From Gammaproteobacteria bacterium (GTDB taxonomy: Bacteria > Pseudomonadota > Gammaproteobacteria > DSM-16500), in NCBI GenBank assembly GCA_013288125.1, contig JABDCN010000012.1, positions 1 to 42,998 on the forward strand: a stretch of 42,998 nucleotides of DNA, read 5' to 3'. The position numbers were made by a program, and so were the translations under genes. The notes under the pieces were generated by a model. The model had not been told where the DNA came from. It was given only the letters and a program-made list of their open reading frames with translations, and searched no databases. Shown here in pieces: positions 1-10,178 of this stretch (position 1 is its first letter; the number at the start of each line of letters is the position of its first letter).

Positions 1-3000
1 ATTAAAACTATTAAGATCAAATGTCACACCTGCTGCATTTGCCAGTGTCACAGCACTACTTGATCCAATCCCATTATTTGCACCCAGTTTTAATGTACCC
101 ACATTAATCGTCGTCGCACCCGTATAAGTATTAGCTGCATTTAATGTCAATGTGCCTGCGCCTGATTTTGTGAGTCCACCCGTACCAGATCCCATTGTTC
201 CATTCAAATTAGTATTGCCTGAACCTGTGATGGTCAATGTCGCTGTATTGTTAGTGATGTTGCCGCCTAGCACTAACAAGGCATTTGCATTTGTCGATGT
301 AATCGTAGGCGTACCAGCTGCTGTTAATGTGATGGGATTATTCAAAGTATCTGTTGTACCAGCAGCAGTTGAATCAATGATTGCGCCTGTACCTGTCAGT
401 GTTAAGGTATTGGGATTGGCAAGTGTCGCGCCGCCCAGATTAAGACTTAACGTGGAAGTCGTTGCAACTGAGATCGTGCCACCCGTTGCACCACCTAAAC
501 CATTTGCATTTGTTACACTCAGTATTCCTGCACCTGAGATAGAAGTATTACCCGTATAAATATTTGCATTCGATAACGTAAGTGTGCCCGTTCCTGTTTT
601 TGTCAAAGCACCAGCGCCACTTACCACACCAGAAACAGTGTGATTACCTGACCCTGTGAATGTCAGAGAAGTACCGCCATTTGTGATGCCGCCGGTCAGT
701 GCCAATGTAGCAGTTGCATTCGTTGATGTAATAGTCGGTGTTCCTGCTGCTGCAACAGTGATCGCATTACTTAAAGTATCTGTCGTCGCTACTGCTGTTG
801 AATCGGTTAATGCCGCAGTACCTGCCAATGACAGTGAATTAGTATTAGCAAGTGATGCTCCGCCAAGATTTAAGAGTAATGTCGTACCTGTTGCCACTGC
901 AATCGTACCGCCAGTTGCACTGCCAAGGCCATTCGCATTTGTAATATTTAACGTACCCGCATTAACACTGGTATTGCCCGTGTAAGAAGTATTTGCATTC
1001 GACAACGTTAAAATACCATTGCCTGCTTTGGTGATACCGCCTGCTCCACTTACCACACCGGTAAGTGCTAATGTGGCATTCGCTGTCGTTGAAGTAATCG
1101 TTGTTGTACTGTTAAGTGAAATAGCATTACTTAAAGTATCCGTTGTAGCGGCTGCTGTCGTATCTGTTAATGCACCGCCTGCAAATGTCATGGTGCTATT
1201 ATTTGCTAAAGTATTACCGCCGAGATTTAAACTGAGTGTCCCGCCATTCACATTAATGCTTCCCGTCGTACCTAAAGCATTTTTGTTCGTCACACTCAAA
1301 GTACCTGCACTCACCGTCGTACCACCAGTGTAACTATTGCTTGCATTACTAAGTGTTGTTGTGCCAGCACCTACTTTAGTCAAAGTGAGCCCGATACTGT
1401 TCTCACTAATAATGCCGCTTAAAACAAGACTATTTGCGCCGCCAACCGCAGCACTTCCTGCCAGTATAATATTGTTTGATACCGTATCAGTTGTTGTACT
1501 TGAAAATAAAGCGCCTGCTCCACCAACTCCTGTGCCGTTGATTGTAATGTTAGCGGTATTATTACCTAACGTTGCTGTTGCAAAATTCGTATTAAGCGAT
1601 GCACCATTTGAAACGGTGACACTACTTGATTGTGTCGCACCAGAACCTAAAGCATTTACATTCGTCAAAATCAATGTGCCGGCACTCACATTAGTCGCGC
1701 CCGTATAAATATTGCTGCCAGCAAGTGTCATGCTGCCCGTACCAGATTTTGTGAATGCTCCCGTCCCACTCATCACACCGGTAAACGTGGTCGTTGTATT
1801 ATTGCCGCCAGCATTTAATGTCCCAGAACCTAAAGTCACATTACCGCCTAATGCACCACCGCCTGCCAAAGAACCAATCGTGTCATTGAAGTTATTAAGA
1901 TTAAATAAAACACCTGCAACATTTGCCAGTGTCACAGCACTACTTGATCCAATACCATTTGTAATACCGAGTTGTAGTGTGCCAGCATTGATAGTAGTCG
2001 CACCCGTATAAGTATTAGCTGCATTTAACGTCAATGTCCCCGCGCCAGATTTTGTGAGTCCACCCGTACCTGATCCTAACGTTCCGTTTAAATTAGTATT
2101 GCCTGAACCTGTGATGGTCAATGTCGCTGTATTGTTAGTGATATTGCCGCCTAAGACTAACAAGGCATTTGCATTTGTCGATGTAATCGTAGGCGTACCA
2201 GCGGCTGTTAATGTGATAGGATTATTCAAAGTATCTGTTGTTGCAGCCGCAGTTGAATCAATGATTGCGCCTGTCCCTGTCAGTGTTAATGTATTGGGAT
2301 TGGCAAGTGTCGCGCCGCCTAAATTAAGACTTAACGTAGAAGTCGTTGCAACCGAGATAGTGCCACCCGTTGCACCACCTAAGCCATTTGTATTAGTCAC
2401 ACTAACCGTACCTGCATTAACACTGGTATTACCCGTATAAATATTTGCATTCGATAAGGTGAGTGTGCCCGTTCCAGTTTTTGTCAAAGCACCAGCGCCA
2501 CTTACCACACCAGAAACAATGTGATTACCAGACCCCGTGAATGTCACAGAAGTACCGTTATTTGTGATGCCGCCGGTCAATGCCAATGTAGCAGTTGCAT
2601 TTGTAGAAGTGATAGTCGGCGTTCCTGCTGCTGCAACAGTGATCGCATTATTCAAAGTATCTGTCGTCGCTGCTGCTGTTGAATCAGTTAATGCCGCAGT
2701 ACCTGCCAATGACAGTGAATTACTGTTCGCAAGTGTTGCACCGCCAAGATTTAAGAGTAATGTTGTACCCGTTGCCACTGCAATCGTACCGCCTGTTGCA
2801 CTGCCAAGACCATTCGCATTTGTAATATTTAACGTCCCTCCATTATCACTGGTATTGCCCGTATAAGCCGTATTTGCATTTGATAACGTTAAAATACCAG
2901 CGCCCGCTTTGGTGATACCGCCTGCTCCACTCACCACACCGGTAAGTGCTAATGTGGCATTCGCTGTTGTTGATGTAATCGTTGTTGTGTTGTTAAGTGA

Positions 3001-6000
3001 AATAGCATTACTCAAAGTATCCGTTGTAGCGGCTGCTGTCGTATCTGTTAATGCGCCGCCTGCAAGTGTCAATGTATTACTGTTTTGTAGTGTATTGCCG
3101 CCAAGATTTAAACTAAGTGTCCCGCCATTGACTGCGATATTTCCTGTTGTGCCTAAAGCATTTTTATTTGTGATACTCAACGTTCCCGCACTCACAGTCG
3201 TGCCGCCACCATAAGTATTTGCATTACTAAGCGTTGTCGTACCCGCACCGACCTTAGTCAAACTGAAATTACTACCGCCATCGCTAATAATTCCGCTTAA
3301 GACAAGACTATTTGCGCCGCCAACCGCAGCACTGCCTGCCAGTATAATATTGTTCGACACCGTATCCGTTGTCGCACTTGAAAATAAGGCGCCTGCTCCA
3401 CCAACACCAGTGCCATTAATTGTAATGTTATTAGTGTTCCCCAATGTTGCTGTGGCAAAATTAGTGTTAAGAGATGCACCACTTGCAACGGTGACACCGC
3501 TAGATTGTGTCGCACCAGAACCTAGACCATTTGCATTCGTCAAAGCAAGTGTACCGGCATTCACATTAGTTGCACCTGTATACGTATTGCTGCCAGCCAA
3601 TGTCATGCTGCCCGTACCAGATTTTGTTAATGCGCCTGTTCCACTCATCACACCGGTAAACGTTGTCGTTGTGTTATCACCGCCTGCATTTAATGTCGCA
3701 GAACCTAAAGTGACATCATTACCGCCTAATGCACCACCACCGGCCAAAGAACCAATCGTGTTATTGAAATTATTGAGATCGAGCACTGCGCCCGCCACAT
3801 TTGCAAGTGACACAGCACTAGCGCTAGATAAGGCATTAGTAGCGCCCGCTTGCAAACTACCCGCATTAATTGTTGTTGCACCCGTATAAGCACTAGTACC
3901 AGATAGCGTTAAAGTACCTGCACCTTGTTTTGTCAAACCAAAATTCAATCCACCTGCATTACCTAACGTTCCTGAAAATGTCGTTGAGCTTGCATCCCCT
4001 ACTGTCAAAACCCTTGATGTGCCACCTGTATTTCTTACAATACCGCTACCAGAAAGATTCCCAATGGTTTGCGCAAAATTATTCATGTTATATGTGCCGC
4101 TACTTCCCACTGTAAATGTCGTCGTGGTAGGTAAAGCATTTGCTATACCATTTGCGAGCGTACCGCCATTAACCGTTGTTGAACTTGAAGTTGAACCATA
4201 CGTACTAGCAACACCAATGGTTAGTGTACCTGCGCCTGTCTTTGTCAGACTGCTTCCTGTTGCAGCTCCACTAATTGCATTAGTTGAAGTGGTAATATTG
4301 GCAGGCGTTGTGCCAATCGTATCTATCGTCAGTGCATTACCACCGATAGCTATCCCACCGCTGATAGTAAGTGTTGCGCCTGTTGAACTCGTTGCTTGAA
4401 TCGTGCCGCCACCCGAACCAATCGTAAAAGTGCGAGCAGCAGGTGCTGTAGCAGTTGCACCTGTGTAAGAAAAAATGCTGCCATTGTTGATGGTGATGCC
4501 ACCCGTTCCTACTTGACTGCCTGCCGCTAGTAATACACTCGCATTTAACTGACCACCATTAACAATGGTACCGCCAGAGTAAGTATTCGCTTGAGATAAG
4601 GTAAAAGTACCAGTTCCTTGTTTAACCAATGTCCCTGCGCCGCTAATAATGCCGGTTTGCGTTCCCACTCCCGTCAATGTTTTAAGATTTAAAATTAATT
4701 GTGCACCGGTAGCAATCGTAATGCCGGCATTAATTAGAATATTATTATCAGCGGACAAGGTCAGGTTACCATTGTTCCAACCAGTGATGGTATTGGCAAC
4801 AGTGATATTGCCTTGGCTACCGCCGCTTGTACCAGTATTAGTCGTGGTTACTTCAATATTCGTTCCACCACCTGCATTAAGTGAAGCCACCAAATTACCA
4901 ATATCGAGCGTTGAGGTTGCGGCACCTGAAGAAGGCGTATAGATATTACCAATATTTGTAATGTTGACATTTACACCACCATTGTTGCTTAGCGTGACAT
5001 CAGCAGGATCGAGTAACCAATTACCTGCTACCCCCTGCGGAGCAGAGGCATTCACCTTGCCGAAGGCATCCAAATATTGTTTACCAGATGTTTCAACGAA
5101 GCCTCCATTACCTGATTGCAAACCACCGCGTGCAAAAATACTTCCATAAAACTGCGTACCTTTATCAGACCAAACAATAACATTCCCACCATTACCGCTT
5201 TTTATTGCATCCGCCATTAAAATGACATGAGGGCCAACATAAGTGTATGCAGCATTTTGCTCAGGCCCTGCCCCATGGGCATTGCCACCAATCAAAATAG
5301 TGCCGCCCCCATTCTTGCCAGACACATCTATTTTTGCTTGATCAGTAACGGCTACTGTATTTCCCAATACTTTAACTGTACCGCCTTGTTCTCCCTGTCC
5401 TTTCCCCGTCGCAATTAATTTACCTGATACTTCTACATTGCCTTGATCACCACCCATCAAGACAACTTCACCTTTCTCTTGTTTCACTGATTTGACTTCA
5501 ACCATACCGCTCATATTAATGGCGTGATCTAAAACCTGTCCTGCTGTTTGCGCAGTCATTAATACTTTGCCGCCATTAGCAATGATCGTTCCTGCATTTT
5601 TCACCGCATCTTTTAAAGTGTTACCATTCTGGTCTTGCGCAGGTGATAAAATTGCTTTATCAACAGTAAAACTAATTAGACCATTACCGGAAAAATAAAG
5701 GGTAAATTCACTACCAGCAGCAAGAATGACCGTTCCTAAATTTGCTTCAATCTCTCCATTATTCACAACACCGGATCCAATAAGCGCAAGAAGACCTGCT
5801 TGAGCTACTTTAATCATCCCTTCATTAATCACAGCACCATTCCATCCTGGTACTTGAACAAAATGATAATTACCTGACATAAAATTTTGATCCGAAATAT
5901 TAGCTGTGCTGGCAACCAATCCGCTTACATTCACAAAAGAACCTGGACCAAAATAAATACCAGCTGGATTGATTAACCATACTTGACCGTTAGATGTCAG

Positions 6001-6297
6001 CTGACCATAAATTTGCGAAGCACCTTGAGTTGGATTAACGCGGTTAAGTGAAATGGATGATGAACCGGGTTGTTGATAATTTACTTTTTCTTGGGAAGAA
6101 ATATTGTAAGACTGCCAATTAATAACAGCCTTATTTGTCGATTGATTAACTTGCATTTCACTGTTAGCAGAAGAAATAGTGGCATTACCTGCAGCAACAG
6201 AGCCACCTTGCGGCAACGCAAACGCCTCATTACCATAAGTGAAAATAGTAAAGGCAAAGGCACAAATAAAAATAAAAATCCGATTTAATCTACGCAT
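1..6297 (-). CDS. Giant filamentous-haemagglutinin-type exoprotein (TpsA-like), N-terminal part
   Basis: The minus frame is open from an ATG at 6297 to the window edge, giving 2099 residues with no stop. GGGGAGA lies just upstream of the start. Residues 1-27 form a signal peptide, with likely cleavage after NEAFA. The segment after it has the look of a haemagglutination-activity (TPS) domain, including NWQSYNI, GQVWLINPAGIYFG and later GNWLLDPADVTLSNNGG. The rest is Gly/Asn/Thr/Leu-rich beta-helix repeat, with units like GAGTLVKQGTGTFTLSQANTYSGGT, the style of autotransporter-associated beta-strand repeats. In this family the signal-peptide-bearing exoprotein is exported through a TpsB outer-membrane pore to act as an adhesin or contact factor. 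No TpsB gene is in the window. The C-terminus is missing, so the final function (adhesin or toxin-tipped CdiA-like protein) cannot be judged. Confidence 0.9.
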   Translation of the reverse strand, partial: MRRLNRIFIFICAFAFTIFTYGNEAFALPQGGSVAAGNATISSANSEMQVNQSTNKAVINWQSYNISSQEKVNYQQPGSSSISLNRVNPTQGASQIYGQLTSNGQVWLINPAGIYFGPGSFVNVSGLVASTANISDQNFMSGNYHFVQVPGWNGAVINEGMIKVAQAGLLALIGSGVVNNGEIEANLGTVILAAGSEFTLYFSGNGLISFTVDKAILSPAQDQNGNTLKDAVKNAGTIIANGGKVLMTAQTAGQVLDHAINMSGMVEVKSVKQEKGEVVLMGGDQGNVEVSGKLIATGKGQGEQGGTVKVLGNTVAVTDQAKIDVSGKNGGGTILIGGNAHGAGPEQNAAYTYVGPHVILMADAIKSGNGGNVIVWSDKGTQFYGSIFARGGLQSGNGGFVETSGKQYLDAFGKVNASAPQGVAGNWLLDPADVTLSNNGGVNVNITNIGNIYTPSSGAATSTLDIGNLVASLNAGGGTNIEVTTTNTGTSGGSQGNITVANTITGWNNGNLTLSADNNILINAGITIATGAQLILNLKTLTGVGTQTGIISGAGTLVKQGTGTFTLSQANTYSGGTIVNGGQLNASVLLAAGSQVGTGGITINNGSIFSYTGATATAPAARTFTIGSGGGTIQATSSTGATLTISGGIAIGGNALTIDTIGTTPANITTSTNAISGAATGSSLTKTGAGTLTIGVASTYGSTSSSTTVNGGTLANGIANALPTTTTFTVGSSGTYNMNNFAQTIGNLSGSGIVRNTGGTSRVLTVGDASSTTFSGTLGNAGGLNFGLTKQGAGTLTLSGTSAYTGATTINAGSLQAGATNALSSASAVSLANVAGAVLDLNNFNNTIGSLAGGGALGGNDVTLGSATLNAGGDNTTTTFTGVMSGTGALTKSGTGSMTLAGSNTYTGATNVNAGTLALTNANGLGSGATQSSGVTVASGASLNTNFATATLGNTNNITINGTGVGGAGALFSSATTDTVSNNIILAGSAAVGGANSLVLSGIISDGGSNFSLTKVGAGTTTLSNANTYGGGTTVSAGTLSITNKNALGTTGNIAVNGGTLSLNLGGNTLQNSNTLTLAGGALTDTTAAATTDTLSNAISLNNTTTITSTTANATLALTGVVSGAGGITKAGAGILTLSNANTAYTGNTSDNGGTLNITNANGLGSATGGTIAVATGTTLLLNLGGATLANSNSLSLAGTAALTDSTAAATTDTLNNAITVAAAGTPTITSTNATATLALTGGITNNGTSVTFTGSGNHIVSGVVSGAGALTKTGTGTLTLSNANIYTGNTSVNAGTVSVTNTNGLGGATGGTISVATTSTLSLNLGGATLANPNTLTLTGTGAIIDSTAAATTDTLNNPITLTAAGTPTITSTNANALLVLGGNITNNTATLTITGSGNTNLNGTLGSGTGGLTKSGAGTLTLNAANTYTGATTINAGTLQLGITNGIGSSSAVTLANVAGVLFNLNNFNDTIGSLAGGGALGGNVTLGSGTLNAGGNNTTTTFTGVMSGTGAFTKSGTGSMTLAGSNIYTGATNVSAGTLILTNVNALGSGATQSSSVTVSNGASLNTNFATATLGNNTANITINGTGVGGAGALFSSTTTDTVSNNIILAGSAAVGGANSLVLSGIISENSIGLTLTKVGAGTTTLSNASNSYTGGTTVSAGTLSVTNKNALGTTGSINVNGGTLSLNLGGNTLANNSTMTFAGGALTDTTAAATTDTLSNAISLNSTTTITSTTANATLALTGVVSGAGGITKAGNGILTLSNANTSYTGNTSVNAGTLNITNANGLGSATGGTIAVATGTTLLLNLGGASLANTNSLSLAGTAALTDSTAVATTDTLSNAITVAAAGTPTITSTNATATLALTGGITNGGTSLTFTGSGNHTVSGVVSGAGALTKTGTGTLTLSNANIYTGNTSISGAGILSVTNANGLGGATGGTISVATTSTLSLNLGGATLANPNTLTLTGTGAIIDSTAAGTTDTLNNPITLTAAGTPTITSTNANALLVLGGNITNNTATLTITGSGNTNLNGTMGSGTGGLTKSGAGTLTLNAANTYTGATTINVGTLKLGANNGIGSSSAVTLANAAGVTFDLNSFN
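51..1934 (-). repeat. Super-repeat copy A (about 1.88 kb) in the exoprotein gene
   Basis: The landmark CAGCAC followed by TACTTGATCC occurs at 51 and again at 1935, a shift of 1884 bases or 628 codons. Many stretches between, such as the one around 140-360, recur around 2025-2245 with few substitutions. Each copy itself contains several roughly 300-base beta-strand repeats. The shift is a multiple of three, so the reading frame is kept. Further copies may lie beyond the left edge. Confidence 0.85.
1935..3812 (-). repeat. Super-repeat copy B (about 1.88 kb) in the exoprotein gene
   Basis: This is the second copy of the long unit. The same CAGCAC landmark returns at 3813, a shift of 1878 bases or 626 codons, and the pattern then fades into less similar repeats. 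Copies A and B differ by scattered, often synonymous substitutions and small in-frame indels, which fits an older in-frame tandem duplication under coding constraint. Confidence 0.85.
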
Positions 6298-6656
6298 TTT
6301 TCTCCCCTAACAAACTGATTACTTTAAACTATTCCTTGTTTAATTATAGGACATATAATGATAAAATGCTGATTAAAAGACATTTATTGACTAAGTATTT
6401 GTATAAAATGATACTTTTTTCATTTAATAATTTGATTTTGTTGGCTTATTGTGTATTTATAAGACATAATGTCAAAAAATTGACCGTATCTGCTTCGATT
6501 TTTTACAATGCCTTAACGTCGCAGAAATTTCTGGCTATGGACCAATTAAAATCATTTATTCGTTCTAAATCGAAAATAAATAACCTTTATGTATTGCAGA
6601 ACAGTGCCCATTTCAGATTAAATAGTCCATTATCATCTAAGGGATAGTTTTACGAA
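6298..6656. other. Divergent intergenic region without a gene
   Basis: This 359-base AT-rich spacer separates the exoprotein gene (minus) from the M15-type peptidase gene (plus). It should hold both promoters. A plus-strand reading frame of 103 codons at 6336-6647 has no usable ribosome binding site, low-complexity composition and no recognisable domain, so I do not call it a gene. Confidence 0.6.
6343..6348 (-). promoter_or_regulatory. Possible -10 box for the left exoprotein gene
   Basis: TATAAT on the minus strand lies about 45 bases upstream of the exoprotein ATG. No convincing -35 box is seen 16-18 bases further upstream, so the call rests on the -10 match and its position. Confidence 0.35.
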
Positions 6657-7424
6657 ATGACAAGTAAACGGATATTTCACCTCATATCTTTTTTACTCTT
6701 CAATTGTTTTATTCTTTCATCCTATGCAGAAATATCGCCATCGCTTTATCATTTAAAAAAAGCCTATCCGCAATACGTTCAATCTGTGACAAATCATTAC
6801 ATTTATTGGAAAGATGGCACACGCATCTCCATTCAAGGATCGTCATCCTTTTTAGATTGGATCAATCATTTTTTTTATTCAGGAAGTCCCAGCATCGATA
6901 CCATTTCACAAAAAGAAGTACAACGCGAGCATTACGAAGCTGTGTTTAAAAAAATGTATGGCGGGTCGATTAAAGAAGTGCGACAACATTTAAAAACGGT
7001 TTATTGGATGCCGCATGTGTATGGCAAACTTTATCCTTTAAAAGTAACAACCATTAATGGTATCGATAAAAAATTACAACGTATTTCTGCTGCATTAGAA
7101 AAATTACCGCCTTCTTATTTTAAATATCTTGCAAGACCAGCTGGCAGTTTTTATTGGCGACGCGTAGAAGGTGAGGATTATTTAAGTACACATAGTTTTG
7201 GTATCGCTATTGATATTAATAGTCATTATTCTAATTACTGGTTGTGGGATTATAAAAAAACACGTAAGCCACTTAATCAATTACGTCATTATAAATTAAT
7301 TTGTCACAATCGTATTCCCGATAAAATTGTAAAAATATTCGCAAAAGAAGGTTTTTATTGGGGTGGGAATTGGTATTTTTACGATACGATGCACTTTGAA
7401 TATCGACCAGATCTTTTTGCGTAA
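6657..7424 (+). CDS. Secreted M15-family peptidoglycan peptidase (VanY / L-Ala-D-Glu type)
   Basis: The 255-residue protein has an N-terminal signal peptide (hydrophobic residues 7-22, likely cleavage after SSYA). Its C-terminal half carries the M15 zinc-peptidase signature: H179-SFGIAI-D186, an EGFYWGGNWY segment at about 231-240, and MHFEYRP with H246. In this family the two His and one Asp bind zinc and the enzyme trims peptidoglycan peptides in the periplasm. The roughly 110 residues between the signal and the catalytic core are not recognised. AAGGGA lies about 12 bases upstream of the ATG, a rather long spacing, but the signal peptide supports this start. The gene stands alone and converges on the GGDEF/EAL gene across an inverted repeat. 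Confidence 0.8.
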   Translation: MTSKRIFHLISFLLFNCFILSSYAEISPSLYHLKKAYPQYVQSVTNHYIYWKDGTRISIQGSSSFLDWINHFFYSGSPSIDTISQKEVQREHYEAVFKKMYGGSIKEVRQHLKTVYWMPHVYGKLYPLKVTTINGIDKKLQRISAALEKLPPSYFKYLARPAGSFYWRRVEGEDYLSTHSFGIAIDINSHYSNYWLWDYKKTRKPLNQLRHYKLICHNRIPDKIVKIFAKEGFYWGGNWYFYDTMHFEYRPDLFA

Positions 7425-7463
7425 AAATTTTATTAATCTAGCAATACTACTTCCAAACGAAGC

Positions 7464-7547
7464 GTTGTCATCCTGAGCGTAGCGAAGGATCACTTGCAAT
7501 TATCATGACGTATTTTAGTGATCCTTCGCTACGCTCAGGATGACAAC
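7464..7547. repeat. Perfect 31-bp inverted repeat between convergent genes
   Basis: The arms at 7464-7494 and 7517-7547 are exact reverse complements around a 22-base loop. The core is TCATCCTGAGCGTAGCGAAG. A degenerate third piece follows at 7551-7573. It sits between two convergent stop codons, so it could act as a two-way terminator. The core resembles interspersed palindromes scattered through many bacterial genomes; that resemblance is from memory, not a search. Confidence 0.8.
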
Positions 7548-7580
7548 CTTGCTCAGGATAACAACGCTACGCTTTACTAA

Positions 7581-10178
7581 TCAAACCCTAGCCTTAATCA
7601 TGGGATGATGTACTAATTCTTCCAATGACAAAGGCTTCGTAAAATAAAACCCTTGTACATATTCACAACCCATTTTTTTTAGCATCTCAAATTGCTGTTG
7701 CGTTTCTACTCCTTCCGCAATAATTCTCAAACCCATACTATGCGCCAATTGAATAGTCGCATTAACAATTTCTGCATCAGGATGATTAGTAATGATATCA
7801 CGTACAAATTCTTGATCAATTTTAAGAACAGAAATAGGCAGCTTTTTTAAGTATTTCATTGATGAATAACTTACGCCAAAATCATCCAAAGCAAAATGTA
7901 CACCAAAATTTTTAAGCTGCACCATGATCTTTAATGCGTTATCAGGATTACGCATTAAAGCCGTTTCAGTTAATTCAAGTAACAAATTAGATGTACTAAT
8001 TTTCGTATCAGCAACGATATTTTTTAATACTTCAATAAAGTTAGCATTTTCTAGCTGCGTAACTGATATATTGACAGATAAAAGTAATGGATGATCATAA
8101 GCACTAAATACTTTTTGATAATCAGAACATGATTTACGTAATACCCACTCGCCTATTTGCTGAATCATTCCATTTTTCTCTGCGATGGGTATAAATTCTT
8201 CGGGAGAAATTTCGCCAAATTCTTCACTCTCCCATCTCACCAAAGCTTCTAGACCAACCGGCTGTCTAGAACGAGCATCGATCAACAATTGATATTTCAT
8301 CGAAAATTGCTGCCTTAATAAAGCTTGGCGCATGTATCTATCCATTTGATGGCGTCTATGAATCATTTTATAAATGATATTATCAAAAAATGCATAAGTC
8401 CCTTTACCTAATTCTTTTGCGTGATACATCGCAATATCTGCATTTTTAATTAATTCTTCAGTCTCTTCGCCCGCATCAGGAAAAAGCGCAACGCCAATAC
8501 TAATTGAGATATTGACCTCATCCCCATTAACGTAAATAGATTGATTCAGCAGATAGAAAATACTATCTAATAATGGACATATATCTATTTCAGGATGTAT
8601 GACATTTTCAATCACGATAGCAAATTCATCGCCGCCTAATCGAGAAAATGAATCTGAACTTCTCATTAATGATTTAATTAATTTAGCTGTAATTGATAAA
8701 ACACGATCTCCAATAGTATGCCCAAGATTATCATTAATTTGTTTGAAATTATCGATATCAATAAAACAAACGGCCAGTCTTGTTTTATTTACTTTTGCTT
8801 TTACAACAGCAGCATATAAATGCTTTAAAAATCCAGCACGATTTGGCAGTTCTGTTAATAAATCATAATATGCCATATGCTGCAATTCAGCTTCAAATTC
8901 TCGGCGTTGTGTAATGTCATTGAACACGACAACAGCACCTTTTATTTTATTTCCATCTTTGATAGGCGATGAAGTATATTCAACCCAAAAATAAGAGCCA
9001 TTTTTACGCCAAAAAGTTTCATTTGTAACATGCGAAATTTTTCCATATCTATAAGTATTATCAATTGGACAATTCTCTTTGGGATATATCGAACCATCTG
9101 CATGACTATGATGTAATATTTCATGTGTTGATCGACCAATAAAATCTTTTTCTTGATAACCCAACATTCGCTCCGCTGCTGGATTCATAAAAGTTAATTT
9201 TCCTTCCGTATCTATTCCATAAATCCCTTCACCTGCGGATTGCAAAATTAATAAATTTTTATATTCTTCATCTTTTAACGCTTTAATATGGAGATGAGCT
9301 TCCTGTTGAACAAGCATTTTTTGGCCGTTTATGATGAATAATACAATATTGACTAAAACGCAAAATAATAAAATACTCACTAGCATTAACCATAATTGCC
9401 ATGAAAAATGATCACTAGAAGAAATCACCGTAAGCGTTGCTTGGTTATTCTTTAATATAATTGAATATAAAATAGTGACACCAATGAAAACAATCGAAAG
9501 TGGAAATAAAATAGGTACAATTCTTTGTCTCCACATTTTTTTTGGATTTCCAAATAAAATTAAAACAGATGGCGTAAAAATTAAAACACCAATACAATCA
9601 CCTATCCACCATGTTTGCCAATTAATGAAATAATGATTTAATGGCATCAAACCAAGTAGTAATAATCCTGTATTACTCCAAGTTGAATTAATCAATGAAC
9701 CCAATGGACCAGATAATAATGCAAATAATAAAATATCATTGGGTTTAATTAATTGATTATTTAAACCGACTGTTTTTTTAATTAAATACCAAGCAAATAA
9801 AGTTTGTAAAGTTGCGCCAATTCCTATAATTAATGCAATATCGTAAGGAATACTTGTTTGCAAATCCATATTAAATCGCATTGTAATTAAAAAATTTGTC
9901 GCCCAAGAACCGAGAAAAATAGCGGGTAATATTCTTATGCCGTAAATCATAGCGATACCTAATGCAATACCTGAAGGAATCCAAATAGGTGTTGCATAGC
10001 CGGGTGGTATCGCAAATTTTAATCCGATATAGCCTGTTATTGCATATAATATTGCAACGAATAATACTGAAATAGGATAATCGAGATAATAATATATTTT
10101 CTTTATAAATGAGAACGAATCAGTTAACTTGGAATAATCAAATTTATTTTTTAATATTGACATAACAAAATGATTCAT
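7581..10178 (-). CDS. Membrane MASE1-PAS-GGDEF-EAL cyclic-di-GMP protein
   Basis: This 865-residue protein has a multi-helix N-terminal membrane region with MASE1 character (residues about 30-290, including PPGYATPIWIPSGIALG). A PAS domain follows (about 305-425). The GGDEF domain has an intact GGDEF motif at 515-519 and an RSSD inhibitory-site motif at 506-509, exactly five residues before it. The EAL domain has EAL at 644-646, and DDFG and EGVET are also present. Both active sites look intact, so the protein could make and degrade cyclic-di-GMP, with the membrane and PAS parts sensing an unknown signal. Its ATG overlaps the stop of the small upstream gene as ATGA, which implies translational coupling. 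Confidence 0.93.
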   Translation of the reverse strand: MNHFVMSILKNKFDYSKLTDSFSFIKKIYYYLDYPISVLFVAILYAITGYIGLKFAIPPGYATPIWIPSGIALGIAMIYGIRILPAIFLGSWATNFLITMRFNMDLQTSIPYDIALIIGIGATLQTLFAWYLIKKTVGLNNQLIKPNDILLFALLSGPLGSLINSTWSNTGLLLLGLMPLNHYFINWQTWWIGDCIGVLIFTPSVLILFGNPKKMWRQRIVPILFPLSIVFIGVTILYSIILKNNQATLTVISSSDHFSWQLWLMLVSILLFCVLVNIVLFIINGQKMLVQQEAHLHIKALKDEEYKNLLILQSAGEGIYGIDTEGKLTFMNPAAERMLGYQEKDFIGRSTHEILHHSHADGSIYPKENCPIDNTYRYGKISHVTNETFWRKNGSYFWVEYTSSPIKDGNKIKGAVVVFNDITQRREFEAELQHMAYYDLLTELPNRAGFLKHLYAAVVKAKVNKTRLAVCFIDIDNFKQINDNLGHTIGDRVLSITAKLIKSLMRSSDSFSRLGGDEFAIVIENVIHPEIDICPLLDSIFYLLNQSIYVNGDEVNISISIGVALFPDAGEETEELIKNADIAMYHAKELGKGTYAFFDNIIYKMIHRRHQMDRYMRQALLRQQFSMKYQLLIDARSRQPVGLEALVRWESEEFGEISPEEFIPIAEKNGMIQQIGEWVLRKSCSDYQKVFSAYDHPLLLSVNISVTQLENANFIEVLKNIVADTKISTSNLLLELTETALMRNPDNALKIMVQLKNFGVHFALDDFGVSYSSMKYLKKLPISVLKIDQEFVRDIITNHPDAEIVNATIQLAHSMGLRIIAEGVETQQQFEMLKKMGCEYVQGFYFTKPLSLEELVHHPMIKARV

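Noticed and set aside
1-3812. CRISPR-like periodic repeats
   Set aside because: The repeats are about 300 bases and 1.88 kb, keep a reading frame, and have no unique spacers of 25-40 bases or cas genes nearby.
152-5418. Many plus-strand reading frames of 60-180 codons
   Set aside because: They are antisense shadows of the repetitive exoprotein gene. They recur with the same repeat period, lack ribosome sites, and give Val/Pro/Ala-rich low-complexity products.
6336-6647. 103-codon plus-strand frame
   Set aside because: It has no ribosome site, low-complexity composition and no recognisable domain, and it fills a divergent promoter region.
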